Origin: an uncultured Thermomicrobium sp.
Lineage (GTDB): Bacteria > Chloroflexota > Chloroflexia > Thermomicrobiales > Thermomicrobiaceae
DNA: 64,000 nucleotides
Direction of reading: 5' to 3'
Assembly: GCA_938028665.1 (NCBI GenBank)
Contig: CALIMB010000033.1
Span: forward strand, 1 to 64,000
A model generated the notes under the pieces. The model saw nothing but the letters and a program-made list of their open reading frames with translations. It was not told the origin of the DNA and did no database searches. Positions 27,588-37,044 of the stretch are shown here, in pieces. Position 1 is the stretch's first letter; each line of letters opens with the position of its first letter. Position numbers and translations under genes: made by a program.

Positions 27588-28606
27588 GTGCTGAGGCTCT
27601 GCAGTTCCGTCGGTTTCGGCGTCTACGGCGGAGTGAGCATCTGCGGCGCCTCGTCCGAGAGACGCGCCTCAGCATCGAGGACCTGATCTACCCGTTGTTC
27701 GTCGTGCACGGTCAGGCCATTCGACGCGAGGTGCGGTCGATGCCTGGTGTCTACCAGCTGAGCGTGGATCAGTTAGGGCACGAGGCTGAGGAACTTCTGG
27801 AACTCGGAATTGGTGCGGTTCTTCTCTTCGGTATTCCAGCCCGGAAGGACGAACTGGCGAGCGAGGCATATGATCCGGACGGCATTGTGCAGCGGGCGAT
27901 CCGGGAGTTAAAGCGCGTCGCACCAGAGCTCATCGTTATCACAGACGTTTGCAACTGCGAATATACCTCACATGGACACTGTGGGATCGTCCGGGATGGG
28001 CAGATCCTGAACGATGCGACACTCGAGCTCCTGGCACGGGCTGCTGTGTCGCACGCCGAAGCTGGTGCTGACATGGTGGCGCCGTCCGACATGATGGATG
28101 GTCGTGTGCTTGCGATCCGGCGGGCGCTCGACCGGGCTGGGTTTTTGGAAATACCCATCCTCTCCTACGCTGCGAAATACGCGTCAGCGTTCTACGGGCC
28201 GTTCCGTGAGGCGGCCGAATCTGCTCCGGCATTCGGTGATCGCCGTTCGCATCAGATGGATCCAGGGAACCGCCGCGAGGCGCTACGCGAGATTGCAGCA
28301 GATCTTGAGGAAGGTGCTGACGCCATCATTGTGAAGCCGGCGCTTGCTTACCTTGATGTTGTTGCCGCAGCGCGGGAGCGCTTCGATGTGCCGATCGCGG
28401 CCTACAACGTGAGTGGCGAGTATGCGATGGTCAAGGCGGCGGCGCGTCACGGCTGGATCGATGAGCAGCGCGTCGTGCTCGAGATGTTGACGGGCATTCG
28501 CCGCGCTGGCGCGCAGATGATCCTCACCTATCACGCCAAGGACGTGGCACGCTGGCTGCGCGAAGGGCGGATCAGTACAGCACGTGCACCGGCTCTGGCT
28601 GAGTGA
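27584..28606 (+). CDS. hemB: Delta-aminolevulinic acid dehydratase (porphobilinogen synthase)
   Basis: Condenses two 5-aminolevulinate molecules to porphobilinogen. The 340-residue protein has the zinc-type active site: Cys123, Cys125 and Cys133 in [14 protein letters not shown], plus Schiff-base lysines Lys198 ([15 protein letters not shown]) and Lys251 ([11 protein letters not shown]). It is therefore a Zn-dependent enzyme rather than the Mg-only type. The GTG start overlaps the hemCD stop (GTGA). The gene is intact, unlike the two ALA-forming genes that follow. Confidence 0.96.
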   Translation: MSAEALQFRRFRRLRRSEHLRRLVRETRLSIEDLIYPLFVVHGQAIRREVRSMPGVYQLSVDQLGHEAEELLELGIGAVLLFGIPARKDELASEAYDPDGIVQRAIRELKRVAPELIVITDVCNCEYTSHGHCGIVRDGQILNDATLELLARAAVSHAEAGADMVAPSDMMDGRVLAIRRALDRAGFLEIPILSYAAKYASAFYGPFREAAESAPAFGDRRSHQMDPGNRREALREIAADLEEGADAIIVKPALAYLDVVAAARERFDVPIAAYNVSGEYAMVKAAARHGWIDEQRVVLEMLTGIRRAGAQMILTYHAKDVARWLREGRISTARAPALAE

Positions 28607-28619
28607 TAGGGAGGAGTCG

Positions 28620-29906
28620 ATGATGCAATCAAGCACCCTCTGGGAGGCAGCCCAGCACTATCTTCCTGGAGGCGTGAACAGTCCGGTGCGCGCCTTCCGG
28701 GCCGTCGGAGAGGATCCACTCTTCATCGTTCGTGGAGAAGGGGCATACCTTATCGACGCTGATGGACAGCGATATCTCGATTTCATCTGTTCGTGGGGGG
28801 CGTAGCTGGCTGGACATGCTCACCCCCATGTTGTCGCGCAAATTACGGAAGTGGCGCGGAATGGCACAAGCTTTGGTTTGCCGACTCGGCAAGAGGTTGA
28901 ACTTGCTCGCACGATCGTTGAGGCGGTCCCGTCAGTCGAGCTGGTTCGCTTCGTCAACTCAGGGACTGAAGCGACGATGAGTGCGCTACGCCTGGCGCGG
29001 GCTGCGACTGGTCGTTCTCGTATTGTCAAGTTTGCAGGCTGTTACCATGGCCATGTCGATGCCCTGTTGGTGGCTGCTGGTTCCGGGATCCTGACATTCG
29101 GCATTCCTGGTACTCCGGGAGTAACGAGCGGAACAGCGAGCGAAACACTGGTTCTTCCGTACAACGATAGCGGGGCGGTGGAAGAGGCGTTCGCCCGGTA
29201 TGGTGAGCAGATCGCTGCGGTCATCGTTGAACCCGTAGCTGGAAACATGGGTGTGGTGCCCCCAGCTCCTGGATTCTTACAATGTTTACGCGAGGTGACT
29301 AGAAGAAGCGGTGCTCTCCTGATCTTTGATGAGGTCATCACCGGCTTTCGGCTTGGGTGGCAGGGCGCCCAAGGCAAGTACGGTATCGACCCGGATCTCA
29401 CCTGCTTTGGGAAGGTCATTGGGGGCGGGCTGCCGATCGGGGCTTATGGTGGGCGGCGTGACCTCATGCAGCAGATTGCGCCCAGCGGCCCGGTGTATCA
29501 AGCTGGCACCTTATCCGGAAATCCTCTTACCATGGCGGCCGGTCTGGCGACGTTGCAACTGGCCCGTCAGCCGGGAGCTTACGAGCGGCTTGAGGAGTTG
29601 GCTGCTCGCTTGGAGTCGGGCTTGCGCGAAGCTGTGCGGGCTGCTGGTGTTCCTGCGGTAGTGCAACGGGTCGGGTCGATGCTCACGCTCTTCTTTACCG
29701 ACACACCGGTGACTGATGCCCAGCAGGCCGAAACAGCGGACAGAGCACGTTTGGCGGCTTTCCACCGAGCGATGCGGGAACGCGGTATCTTGTTGCCGCC
29801 GTCGCAGTTCGAAGCATGGTTCCTCTCGCTCGCACACGAGGAGGCCGACGTGGAGCGAACGGTCGAGGCAGCAGGAGAAGCGCTCCGAGTGGTCGCACGG
29901 GGGTGA
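28620..29906 (+). pseudogene. hemL: Glutamate-1-semialdehyde 2,1-aminomutase with an in-frame TAG
   Basis: The reading frame is otherwise complete and of normal length (about 428 codons). The N-terminal piece ends [11 protein letters not shown], then TAG at 28803-28805, and the same frame resumes with LAGHAHPHVVAQ. Intact homologues read SWGPLxLGH here, so the stop replaces a single residue without changing spacing. Downstream all family features are present, including RFVNSGTEATMSALRLAR, the CYHGHVD loop, LLIFDEVITGFR and the PLP lysine in TCFGKVIGGGLP. The start ATG (28620, or 28623) follows GGGAGGAG. One substitution such as TTG to TAG would explain it. It may be a true nonsense mutation, a sequencing error or a readthrough site; a restart downstream would lack the first 60-plus residues. 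Confidence 0.85.
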
Positions 29907-29908
29907 GC

Positions 29909-31124
29909 ATGTCACTTGCGGTCGTAGCAATCACCCATCGAACGGCGCCTTTGACCATCCGAGAGCGGGTTGGCTTTTCACCAGACGAGCAGCTGGCGTG
30001 GCTCCGTGAATGGAAACGTGTGGCGCATGAGATCGCGCTCTTGGTGACATGCCATCGTACGGAGGTCTACTGGGTCGCTGCTGAACTAGGGACTGAGCGA
30101 GGACTTCGCTGGCTGGCGGGTGCTACTGGGCTTCCATTGGATGTGCTTGTTCCGGTTGCCTTGCAAGCTCAGGGAGAACAGGCTGTTCGCCACCTCATGC
30201 GGGTGACGGCGGGATTGGACTCGCGAGTCGTCGGGGAAACGCAAATTCTCGGGCAGGTCCGTCGGGCGCGGGAGTTGGCTCGGACTGCGGGAACCCTTGG
30301 TCCAGTTCTGGAACGGCTCTTTTCCTTAAGTCTTGCCGCCGGACGCGCTGCGCGCGCGTTCCGGTCTCGGTAGGGGTGGGCGGTCGCTCGCACGACTGGC
30401 GGTCAGCGCCGCTAGTCGCTGTCTGGGTGGGCTTGCTGGACGGGCTGTGCTGGTGCTTGGGGCTGGGGAGATAGGACGGCTCGTGGTGGCGGAACTGCAA
30501 CGCGAACGGCCGGCGGCGCTGTGGGTCAGTAATCGATCGGCTGAGCGACTGCGGGCGGTTGCTGGCGATGGTGATATCAGAGGGGTGGATTGGACAGGGT
30601 GGCCCGAATTGGTGGTTGAAGTGGACGCGATCTTTGTAGCGACTGCTGCACCAGAACCGATCCTCTACGCCAGTCATTTCGCTTCGCGTCGTCACCCCGG
30701 CGTTGTGGTGGATCTGGCGGTTCCTCGGAACGTGGACACTTCCGTGGCGCAGGTGGCAGGCATTCGACTTCTCACCGTCGATGATCTGGAGGATGAACCG
30801 GGGAGTTTCATAGCGGAGCCACTGATCGAATGTGCAGAGCAGATCGTGGAACGGTACGTCCGCCGGTATCTGCGATGGTGGCAAGCACGGCAACTGGCGA
30901 CGGAGATCCGATCGGCTCAGGCAGTGATCGAGGAGTTATGCCAACGCGAACTGCAACGCGCCTTTCGTCTCATGGTTCGCGATCCGCAGAAAGCAAAGGA
31001 GATCGAGCGTGAGGCGGCGGCAAGCGTTGCCCGGAAAGTGCTTGCCCCGGTTCTGGATTCACTTCACCAGGAGACTGATAGCGTAGCCACTGCGTTGCGT
31101 CTACTGGCAAGTGTTCAGCGGTAG
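29909..31124 (+). pseudogene. hemA: Glutamyl-tRNA reductase, frameshifted
   Basis: First enzyme of the C5 pathway to 5-aminolevulinate. The 5' part (29909-30373) encodes the catalytic domain with Cys48 in LLVTCHRTEVYW and the motif GLDSRVVGETQILGQVR, ending FRSR and TAG. The frame continues one base later as GLGRGGRSLARLAVSAAS, the Rossmann motif VLVLGAGEIG, VVDLAVPRNVD and a complete C-terminal dimerisation domain to 31124. In homologues the junction reads RSET-x-IGRGAVS. The shift needs loss of 2 (mod 3) bases; an 11-nt deletion between two CGGTCT copies would restore it (inference). The start at 29909 follows a GGGGGTGAG site 2 nt after the hemL stop. Confidence 0.85.
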
Positions 31125-31263
31125 CTCTTGTGTCCCTCGTCTCGGAGGACGTTTGTTGGCTTTCAGTCTTGACCTCTGGTGCTCTCACGGGCAACGAGGG
31201 TAGCCGAAACCTTCCTCAAGAATAGTGGATAACCCCCTGGGTTTTTGCGTAGAGTAAAGAGGG

Positions 31264-33186
31264 GTGGGGGAAGGAGCATTGTTCGTACGCAGGCGTCCAA
31301 CGAGTGCCCCGAGCTCCATCCGGTGTCGAGAACGGCTCGGTGAGGCGCTGGTCGCGCGGGGCTACTTAACCCAAGAAGATCTGCAGCGGGCACTCGAGTA
31401 CCAGCGGCACACGGGTGACCGCATTGGCCGTATCCTGATCGCGCTCGGACTCATCCGACGTCGGCAGCTCTATCATGTTTTGGCTGAACTGTGGGGCTAT
31501 CCCTTCATTGACCTTTTGCAGGAACCCCTAGATGCGCGTCTTGCACGACTCTTTGATCCGGCGGAGCTTGTTCAGCGACGGTGTTTCCCCGTGCGACAAG
31601 ATGGCTCGGAGGTTTTCGTTGCAACGGCGGAACAACCGAATGCCGAATTAGAGGAGTTCATCCGCGGGAGGTTGGGACCGGTTACGGTGCGTCCACTCGT
31701 GACGACCGAGTGGGATATTGACTACGCCATCCGCACCGTCTTCCGCGATGTGGTTCTCGATCGGGCCGCACTCGGTCTCTACTTCCGAAATCCAGACGAG
31801 AGTGCTCGCCGGGTTCTGATCGGCTGGCAGAAGGTTGTCCTTGCCAGTCTGACACTTACGGTTGTACTAGGCCTTCTGTTTGCTCCACAGGTGACCGCTG
31901 TGGTCGTTTCGGCACTCGTCAACGGGACGTTATTCAGCTTCGTTGCCTTTCATTTTGTTGTTGCCATGGCTGGTGCTCAGCACGAACATGTGCAGGCAAT
32001 TCGCGACGAGGAGGTCAAGGCGCTCCGCGACGATGAACTGCCGGTGTACACCGTGTTAGTACCGGTGTATCGTGAAGCAAACGTTATCCCGCATCTCATG
32101 GAAAATCTTCGGAAGCTTGACTATCCCCCGAGCAAGTTAGAGATCCTCTTGCTCATTGAGGAAGACGACGAGGAGACCCTGGCAGCGGCCAAAGCAGCGC
32201 GCCCGCCAGAGACAGTCACGTTCATTGTGGTGCCAAACGGTATGCCGAAGACGAAGCCGAAAGCGTGCAATGTGGGGCTATTGTTTGCACGGGGCGAGTA
32301 CTTGACCATCTACGATGCAGAGGATCGTCCCGAGCCAGATCAACTGAAAAAGGCGGTTGTCGCTTTCCGGAAGGGACCGCCGGAGCTCGTCTGCGTTCAA
32401 GCGGCCTTGAATTACTATAATGCCAAAGAGAATATTCTTACACGAATGTTCACGCTTGAGTATTCATACTGGTTCGACTATGTGCTAACAGGTTTAGATC
32501 AACTTGGGTTGCCGATTCCGCTAGGTGGTACGAGCAACCATTTTCGGGTCGACCGCCTCCGAGAACTTGGTGGCTGGGATCCCTTCAACGTCACCGAGGA
32601 TGCAGATTTGGGCATTCGGGCGGCTGCGCACGGTTACCGTGTTGGCGTCATCAACTCCACGACATGGGAGGAGGCAAATAACCACCTCGGAAATTGGATC
32701 CGCCAGCGTTCTCGCTGGATCAAGGGATATATGCAAACCATTCTCGTTCACACCCGGCACCCGCTGCGGCTGCTCAGGAGCGTCGGACTAAAAAATGTTG
32801 TCGGATTTCTCCTTCTGGTCGGCGGTGCTCCCTTTGCATTTCTCTCCTTGATTCCGCTCTGGTCGATCACACTGATCTGGCTGCTCACGCGAACCCATAT
32901 GTTCGACATCCTTTTTCCTGCTCTCGTGCTATACATCAGCCTGTTCAATCTTCTGATTGGGAACGGGGTAATGATCTATCTAGGGATGTTGGCTGGCTTT
33001 AAACGACGTCGCTTCCAATTGATTCCCTTTGCCCTCTTGAACCCGTTCTACTGGATTCTTCACTCGATCGCATCCTATAAAGCTGTCTGGCAGCTCATCA
33101 CAAAACCGTTTTACTGGGAGAAGACGCGCCATGGTCTCACCCGGTATCTCGACCCCAGCGCGCCCACCACAGCCGCAGCAGACTGA
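31264..33186 (+). CDS. MshEN-domain family 2 glycosyltransferase (membrane)
   Basis: A 640-residue protein with two parts. Residues about 20-165 form a type II secretion GspE N-terminal/MshEN-type domain (LGEALVARGYLTQEDLQRAL, IGRILIALGLI, PFIDL), a fold that binds cyclic di-GMP in several proteins. After a transmembrane pair (about 190-245) comes a processive GT2 domain with YDAEDRPEPDQ (DxD), VTEDADLG and RQRSRWIKG, as in cellulose/hyaluronan synthase-like enzymes, followed by C-terminal membrane helices. It probably makes or extends an extracellular polysaccharide. The start is uncertain: the track GTG has a poor ribosome-binding site, and a TTG at 31279 just after AAGGAG is an alternative. 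It overlaps the next gene by 56 nt. Confidence 0.86.
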   Translation: MGEGALFVRRRPTSAPSSIRCRERLGEALVARGYLTQEDLQRALEYQRHTGDRIGRILIALGLIRRRQLYHVLAELWGYPFIDLLQEPLDARLARLFDPAELVQRRCFPVRQDGSEVFVATAEQPNAELEEFIRGRLGPVTVRPLVTTEWDIDYAIRTVFRDVVLDRAALGLYFRNPDESARRVLIGWQKVVLASLTLTVVLGLLFAPQVTAVVVSALVNGTLFSFVAFHFVVAMAGAQHEHVQAIRDEEVKALRDDELPVYTVLVPVYREANVIPHLMENLRKLDYPPSKLEILLLIEEDDEETLAAAKAARPPETVTFIVVPNGMPKTKPKACNVGLLFARGEYLTIYDAEDRPEPDQLKKAVVAFRKGPPELVCVQAALNYYNAKENILTRMFTLEYSYWFDYVLTGLDQLGLPIPLGGTSNHFRVDRLRELGGWDPFNVTEDADLGIRAAAHGYRVGVINSTTWEEANNHLGNWIRQRSRWIKGYMQTILVHTRHPLRLLRSVGLKNVVGFLLLVGGAPFAFLSLIPLWSITLIWLLTRTHMFDILFPALVLYISLFNLLIGNGVMIYLGMLAGFKRRRFQLIPFALLNPFYWILHSIASYKAVWQLITKPFYWEKTRHGLTRYLDPSAPTTAAAD

Positions 33187-34642
33187 GGAATTGCGCCTGG
33201 TTGATTTGACTTGGCGCGGTCACCTTGCGCGGGTGCTCCTGTTCAGCTTCCCATTTCTGGCCGTTGCCCTCATGGCGCACCGCCTTGCCTTCCTGAGTAA
33301 TACGCATGCTCATATCGTCGAAAAGGCACTCCTGGCGGCCGATCGCCTCCGGCTCGAAGTAATTGGCTTTCTTTACCCGCCACTCCCCTTCCTCACGGTT
33401 CTCGTGCTCCCGCGCCCGTGGATGCCGTCTGTCCTGGCCAGCGTCGCGGCCGGGGGGATCGCTTGGCTCCTTTGGTATGACCTGGAACGCACTGGACTGC
33501 CACGCCTGTGGCGAATGCTGTTAATGGTCTCCGTGGTAGTAACGCCGACCGCTCTGTATCTTGCGACCCAGGCGTATCCGGAGGTGCTTGCTCTCCATTT
33601 GGTCGTTGTCGCATGGCACTATTACAACAATTTTGTGCGATATGGGCATACATTTAGTGGCTTTGTCGCAGGACTGGTACTCGGTCTCGCCTTTTACGCC
33701 AACTTCCACGCGTTCCTCTATGCGCTCCTCCTAGCTGCTCTGGTCCCCCTGTTTCGCCGCTCCACGAATTGCTCGCAAGAGCCGAACGAACGCTGGGCTA
33801 CTCTGAGTCAGATGCTGGTCACGGCTTTCCCAGCGCTCTGGGCTGCAGCAAGTTGGACCTACATCAACTGGGTCTTCACAGGGAATCCTTTCACTTATTT
33901 GGCCGAGCCAGCGGCGGCTGTGATTGATCCGATGCGTTGGGGAACTCCACTAGGGGAACGGGTGGAGTGGTTGCGTGATTTCGCTGCGGAGCTCTTGGCG
34001 CAGCCGCTGCTGCTGACGGTGTTGGCATTGAACGCCTGGCGGTATCCTCGCCGCGTTGTTCCTCTAGTCGGGTTAGTCTCCTTACCCTCCCTGATTCGTC
34101 TGGCTGGCTTGTCCTACTCCCTGCCTTTTGCGCTCGGGACGTATACCCTCATTGCTCTCTTGGCACTTCCGGAGCGACTCCCGCGATGGATCGGTCCGCT
34201 CCTTGTGATCTTTGCAGTGCTCCAGGGAATCTCGGGCACAAGCCTTGTGGTGCGAGAAGGGGAGGTAAGCCAATGGGAGCGAGTACTCACAACCCAGCGA
34301 GCACGCACGAGTGATCTTGAAGAACTCGCACTGGCGGCTGCGCTGCGTCAAGCTTCACCCCGGTCGATCCTGGCCGATGATCGGGGTGCATATCGAATCA
34401 TTGCCCGCACGGAGTCTGCACGTCCTTTCCTGCTGCCAGCTGATGTGGAGTTCGCAACGGCGCTGGCGCAGCCTGCGGAGCGAGTTCGGTACGTTCTCGT
34501 GAGTCAATTGGCTGCGAAAGGCGATCTCGTCAGTGCGCAATTTCAGCAAGGGCCTCCGCCTGGTTTTGTGGTGGATGGCTCCAGCGCAAGCTGGGTTGTG
34601 TACCGGCACCGCGATGCGCCCAGCCTTCTCGGGGTCCCGTGA
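33131..34642 (+). CDS. Polytopic membrane protein, possibly GT-C-like
   Basis: A 503-residue protein with about ten hydrophobic segments in the first 380 residues and a soluble C-terminal part (about 390-503). The layout (an early periplasmic loop SNTHAHIVEKALLAADRL, then many helices, then a soluble tail) resembles GT-C glycosyltransferases that use lipid-linked sugars, but I see no diagnostic acidic motif, so this is only a suggestion. The ATG at 33131 lies within the 3' end of the GT2 gene (56-nt overlap, GGGAG about 10 nt upstream), which implies tight coupling and a shared role in surface polysaccharide synthesis. Confidence 0.65.
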   Translation: MVSPGISTPARPPQPQQTEELRLVDLTWRGHLARVLLFSFPFLAVALMAHRLAFLSNTHAHIVEKALLAADRLRLEVIGFLYPPLPFLTVLVLPRPWMPSVLASVAAGGIAWLLWYDLERTGLPRLWRMLLMVSVVVTPTALYLATQAYPEVLALHLVVVAWHYYNNFVRYGHTFSGFVAGLVLGLAFYANFHAFLYALLLAALVPLFRRSTNCSQEPNERWATLSQMLVTAFPALWAAASWTYINWVFTGNPFTYLAEPAAAVIDPMRWGTPLGERVEWLRDFAAELLAQPLLLTVLALNAWRYPRRVVPLVGLVSLPSLIRLAGLSYSLPFALGTYTLIALLALPERLPRWIGPLLVIFAVLQGISGTSLVVREGEVSQWERVLTTQRARTSDLEELALAAALRQASPRSILADDRGAYRIIARTESARPFLLPADVEFATALAQPAERVRYVLVSQLAAKGDLVSAQFQQGPPPGFVVDGSSASWVVYRHRDAPSLLGVP

Positions 34643-34683
34643 GAACCCGCGACGCAAAGGCTCTCAAAGAGAGAGTCGAGTGA

Positions 34684-37044
34684 TTATCCCCGGTGCGATC
34701 GCAGTTCGAGCAACGAGCGTGCGACACGCTGCACTGCCGTCGAGCTCCAGGCCAGCGGAACCGTTTTCCCCCGAAGCCAGAGAAGAAGGAGGTCATCGTA
34801 GTGAGGCGAGAGTGGATGCCCAGACTGTCCGCCAGGTAGAACGATTCGTGCTTCGTCCCAGGCACCAAGTTCCACGACGAAGCGTAGCGAGGCGATAAAT
34901 TGAACCGGGCCAAGTGGATCATGCGCCGAAACAGCAGCGGGATTGACCGTGTTCGCATCACCCCCGATTGGGAACGGTCCGCGATTGAAAAGCCAGCCAA
35001 CTACGGGTGATGCACCAAGCGGGTGTCTCAAGGTAAGCGGTCGGAGGGAACCCCAGGTCCAACCTGCAGGGGCGCTCCCGTGACGGTCGTGCAATTCCTG
35101 AACAACGTCCTCCAGCGTCTCCGCGAGCACCTCCTCCCAACGAGATTGGAACCAACCAGGCGGTCGCGTCTCAACAAGGCGGGCGAGGTGTGCAATTCGG
35201 CGGACACCCCAACTGGTTCCACCTGACAGATCGTGAAAGCCTGCTCCTAGCACCCACGGCCAGCTTTGCGGCGCCTGGGCTTGGGCAACTCGCGCCGCAA
35301 GACGATGAATGAGAAGTTCGAAGATGCTGGCAGCAGCACTCTCGGCCGCCACATTGCCGTCCCAGTCACGCAAGAGAGCCAGGGCTTGCTCGACGATCGG
35401 AGTCCGGGCGGGGAGGTTCAGCAGGGAGTGCCTCATCTGCATCCACGGAAGCGAGTAGGTATCGAGCTGCAATGCGAGGACCGCGTCACGATCCCAATCA
35501 CCTCGATTGGCGATGACCGATGCGATACGCTCGAGTCGGTAGGGATCGAGGTAATCAGCCCCGAGAAACACGGCATCGTGATGCTGCGATGGCGGGTTAT
35601 TCGCCGTGGCAATAAACTTTTCAGGTGGATTCACCAGTCGTGGTAGGTGTTCCGGCGCGACGTAGCCAACCCACGGATCAGGGTTATCCCAGCCACAGAC
35701 TGGAAGAAGACCAGTGGAGGAGCGGCGCTGGGGTATCGTGCCAGCAAGAAGCCAGCCGATCGTTCCGGCAGAGTCCGCATAGACCAGGTTGAGTGGCAGA
35801 TATGGCCAATCCATAAAAGCCTGCTCCAATGCCTCAAACGAGTGCACCCGATGCATATCGAGGAGGCCACGAATGGGTAGTGGGTCGAGCCAGACGGCGC
35901 GGAGGGAGACGGCCCAGGGTACGCGGCGAAGGACCGGACTCACGATCGGCCCGCGGCGTGTTTCCAAGACAAGGTCAGTAACTGCACCATGACCACGTAC
36001 GCGAATCGTTTCCTGGTGAACCGTGCAGGGGACAAAGCGGTCGTGTTCGCGTACTGTTTTTCCGTCCGGACCTATTGCTTCCAGCACGAGGTCGGTGTTG
36101 TCACTCAATGCCGCAGTGACTCCCCATGCCACAAAGCCGTTATGTCCGGTGATAAATGCGGGGGTGCCGATCAGCGTTGCGCCAGCGATTGCCCAGGCTG
36201 GTGTGATGAGGTGTGCAATGTACCAGAAGACAGGGAGGAGTGGACTCCAGTGCGGGTCGTTCGCGAGGATCGGCTGACCGCTCTGAGTCCGATCGCCGGC
36301 GATCACCCAGTTGTTGGAGGCTGCGGTGCCGATAAGGCCACGCAGTTGATCGAGTTCCCGCGAGAAGTGTTGCAGCCAAGGCACCGCGATGCTTGTCAGT
36401 TCCGCGGAGAAGTCAATCTCGGGGGCTAGAACGGGGTCCAGTTGGCGTAAAGCCTCGCGGCCATCTGTGAGCAGGACAATGAGGCGAATAAGTTCCGAGG
36501 TCCAGTTCGAGGCCAGTGCGAAGGAGAGGAATTTCACGAAACCAAGGGTATCGGCAGCATCCCAGGGATGAGGCTCAGTTCGGAGAAGCAGGAATTCGAG
36601 CGGGCGAGCAGGGAGACCCTGCGCCAGTCCGGCGTCTATCCCGGCCAGGAAGGCATCTAGCTGAGCTCGAACGTCGGTGGGGAGGTGCGGGAGTTGTCGC
36701 AAGGAGGCACGACGGAAGCCAATGCGGCGGGCAAGACGATCGAAAGGCAGGCCTGGAGGACCAATAACCTCGGCGAGCTCGCCGCGGACTAAACGACGCA
36801 GAAATTCAAGTTGAAAGGTTCGATCCTGCGCTTGGCAAAATCCCAGAGCAAACCAGGCATCGTCATCAGTTTGTGCGTGAATATGGGGGATTCCCCAACG
36901 ATCACGGACGATTGTGACCGCTGCATCAAGGCCACGTACCGCAATGCTACCCGACGTGATCGGCAGACAACGCCGGAGGACTACTTGCCCAAAGCGACGA
37001 GCAAGAGCAAGTGTCCAAAGTGGATCTCGGTGAGATGATTGCAT
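34684..37044 (-). CDS. Penicillin acylase family Ntn-hydrolase
   Basis: A 786-residue S45-family peptidase/amidase made as a precursor and self-processed. The nucleophile is the serine in TAASNNWVIAGDRT (Ser243), which becomes the N terminus of the beta chain. Other landmarks are the alpha-chain start VTIVRDRWGIPHIHAQTDDD, QDRTFQLEFLRR and the beta-chain ANDPHWSPLLPVFWYIAHL and GHNGFVAWGVTA. Family members hydrolyse amide bonds of penicillin, cephalosporin or acyl-homoserine lactones; the natural substrate is unknown. No clear signal peptide is visible. The ATG at 37044 has AGGAG 7 nt upstream and replaces the track start at 37077. It converges on the membrane protein gene with only 41 bp between stops. 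Confidence 0.9.
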   Translation of the reverse strand: MQSSHRDPLWTLALARRFGQVVLRRCLPITSGSIAVRGLDAAVTIVRDRWGIPHIHAQTDDDAWFALGFCQAQDRTFQLEFLRRLVRGELAEVIGPPGLPFDRLARRIGFRRASLRQLPHLPTDVRAQLDAFLAGIDAGLAQGLPARPLEFLLLRTEPHPWDAADTLGFVKFLSFALASNWTSELIRLIVLLTDGREALRQLDPVLAPEIDFSAELTSIAVPWLQHFSRELDQLRGLIGTAASNNWVIAGDRTQSGQPILANDPHWSPLLPVFWYIAHLITPAWAIAGATLIGTPAFITGHNGFVAWGVTAALSDNTDLVLEAIGPDGKTVREHDRFVPCTVHQETIRVRGHGAVTDLVLETRRGPIVSPVLRRVPWAVSLRAVWLDPLPIRGLLDMHRVHSFEALEQAFMDWPYLPLNLVYADSAGTIGWLLAGTIPQRRSSTGLLPVCGWDNPDPWVGYVAPEHLPRLVNPPEKFIATANNPPSQHHDAVFLGADYLDPYRLERIASVIANRGDWDRDAVLALQLDTYSLPWMQMRHSLLNLPARTPIVEQALALLRDWDGNVAAESAAASIFELLIHRLAARVAQAQAPQSWPWVLGAGFHDLSGGTSWGVRRIAHLARLVETRPPGWFQSRWEEVLAETLEDVVQELHDRHGSAPAGWTWGSLRPLTLRHPLGASPVVGWLFNRGPFPIGGDANTVNPAAVSAHDPLGPVQFIASLRFVVELGAWDEARIVLPGGQSGHPLSPHYDDLLLLWLRGKTVPLAWSSTAVQRVARSLLELRSHRG

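Noticed and set aside
28795-28805. Homopolymer indel (six G) as the cause of the hemL stop
   Set aside because: A one-base indel in the G run would put the whole downstream part out of frame, yet the frame is continuous; only a substitution or paired indels fit.
30359-30376. Programmed +1 frameshift in hemA
   Set aside because: No slippery sequence, pause codon or internal SD is visible, and a simple +1 shift would still leave about four conserved residues missing.
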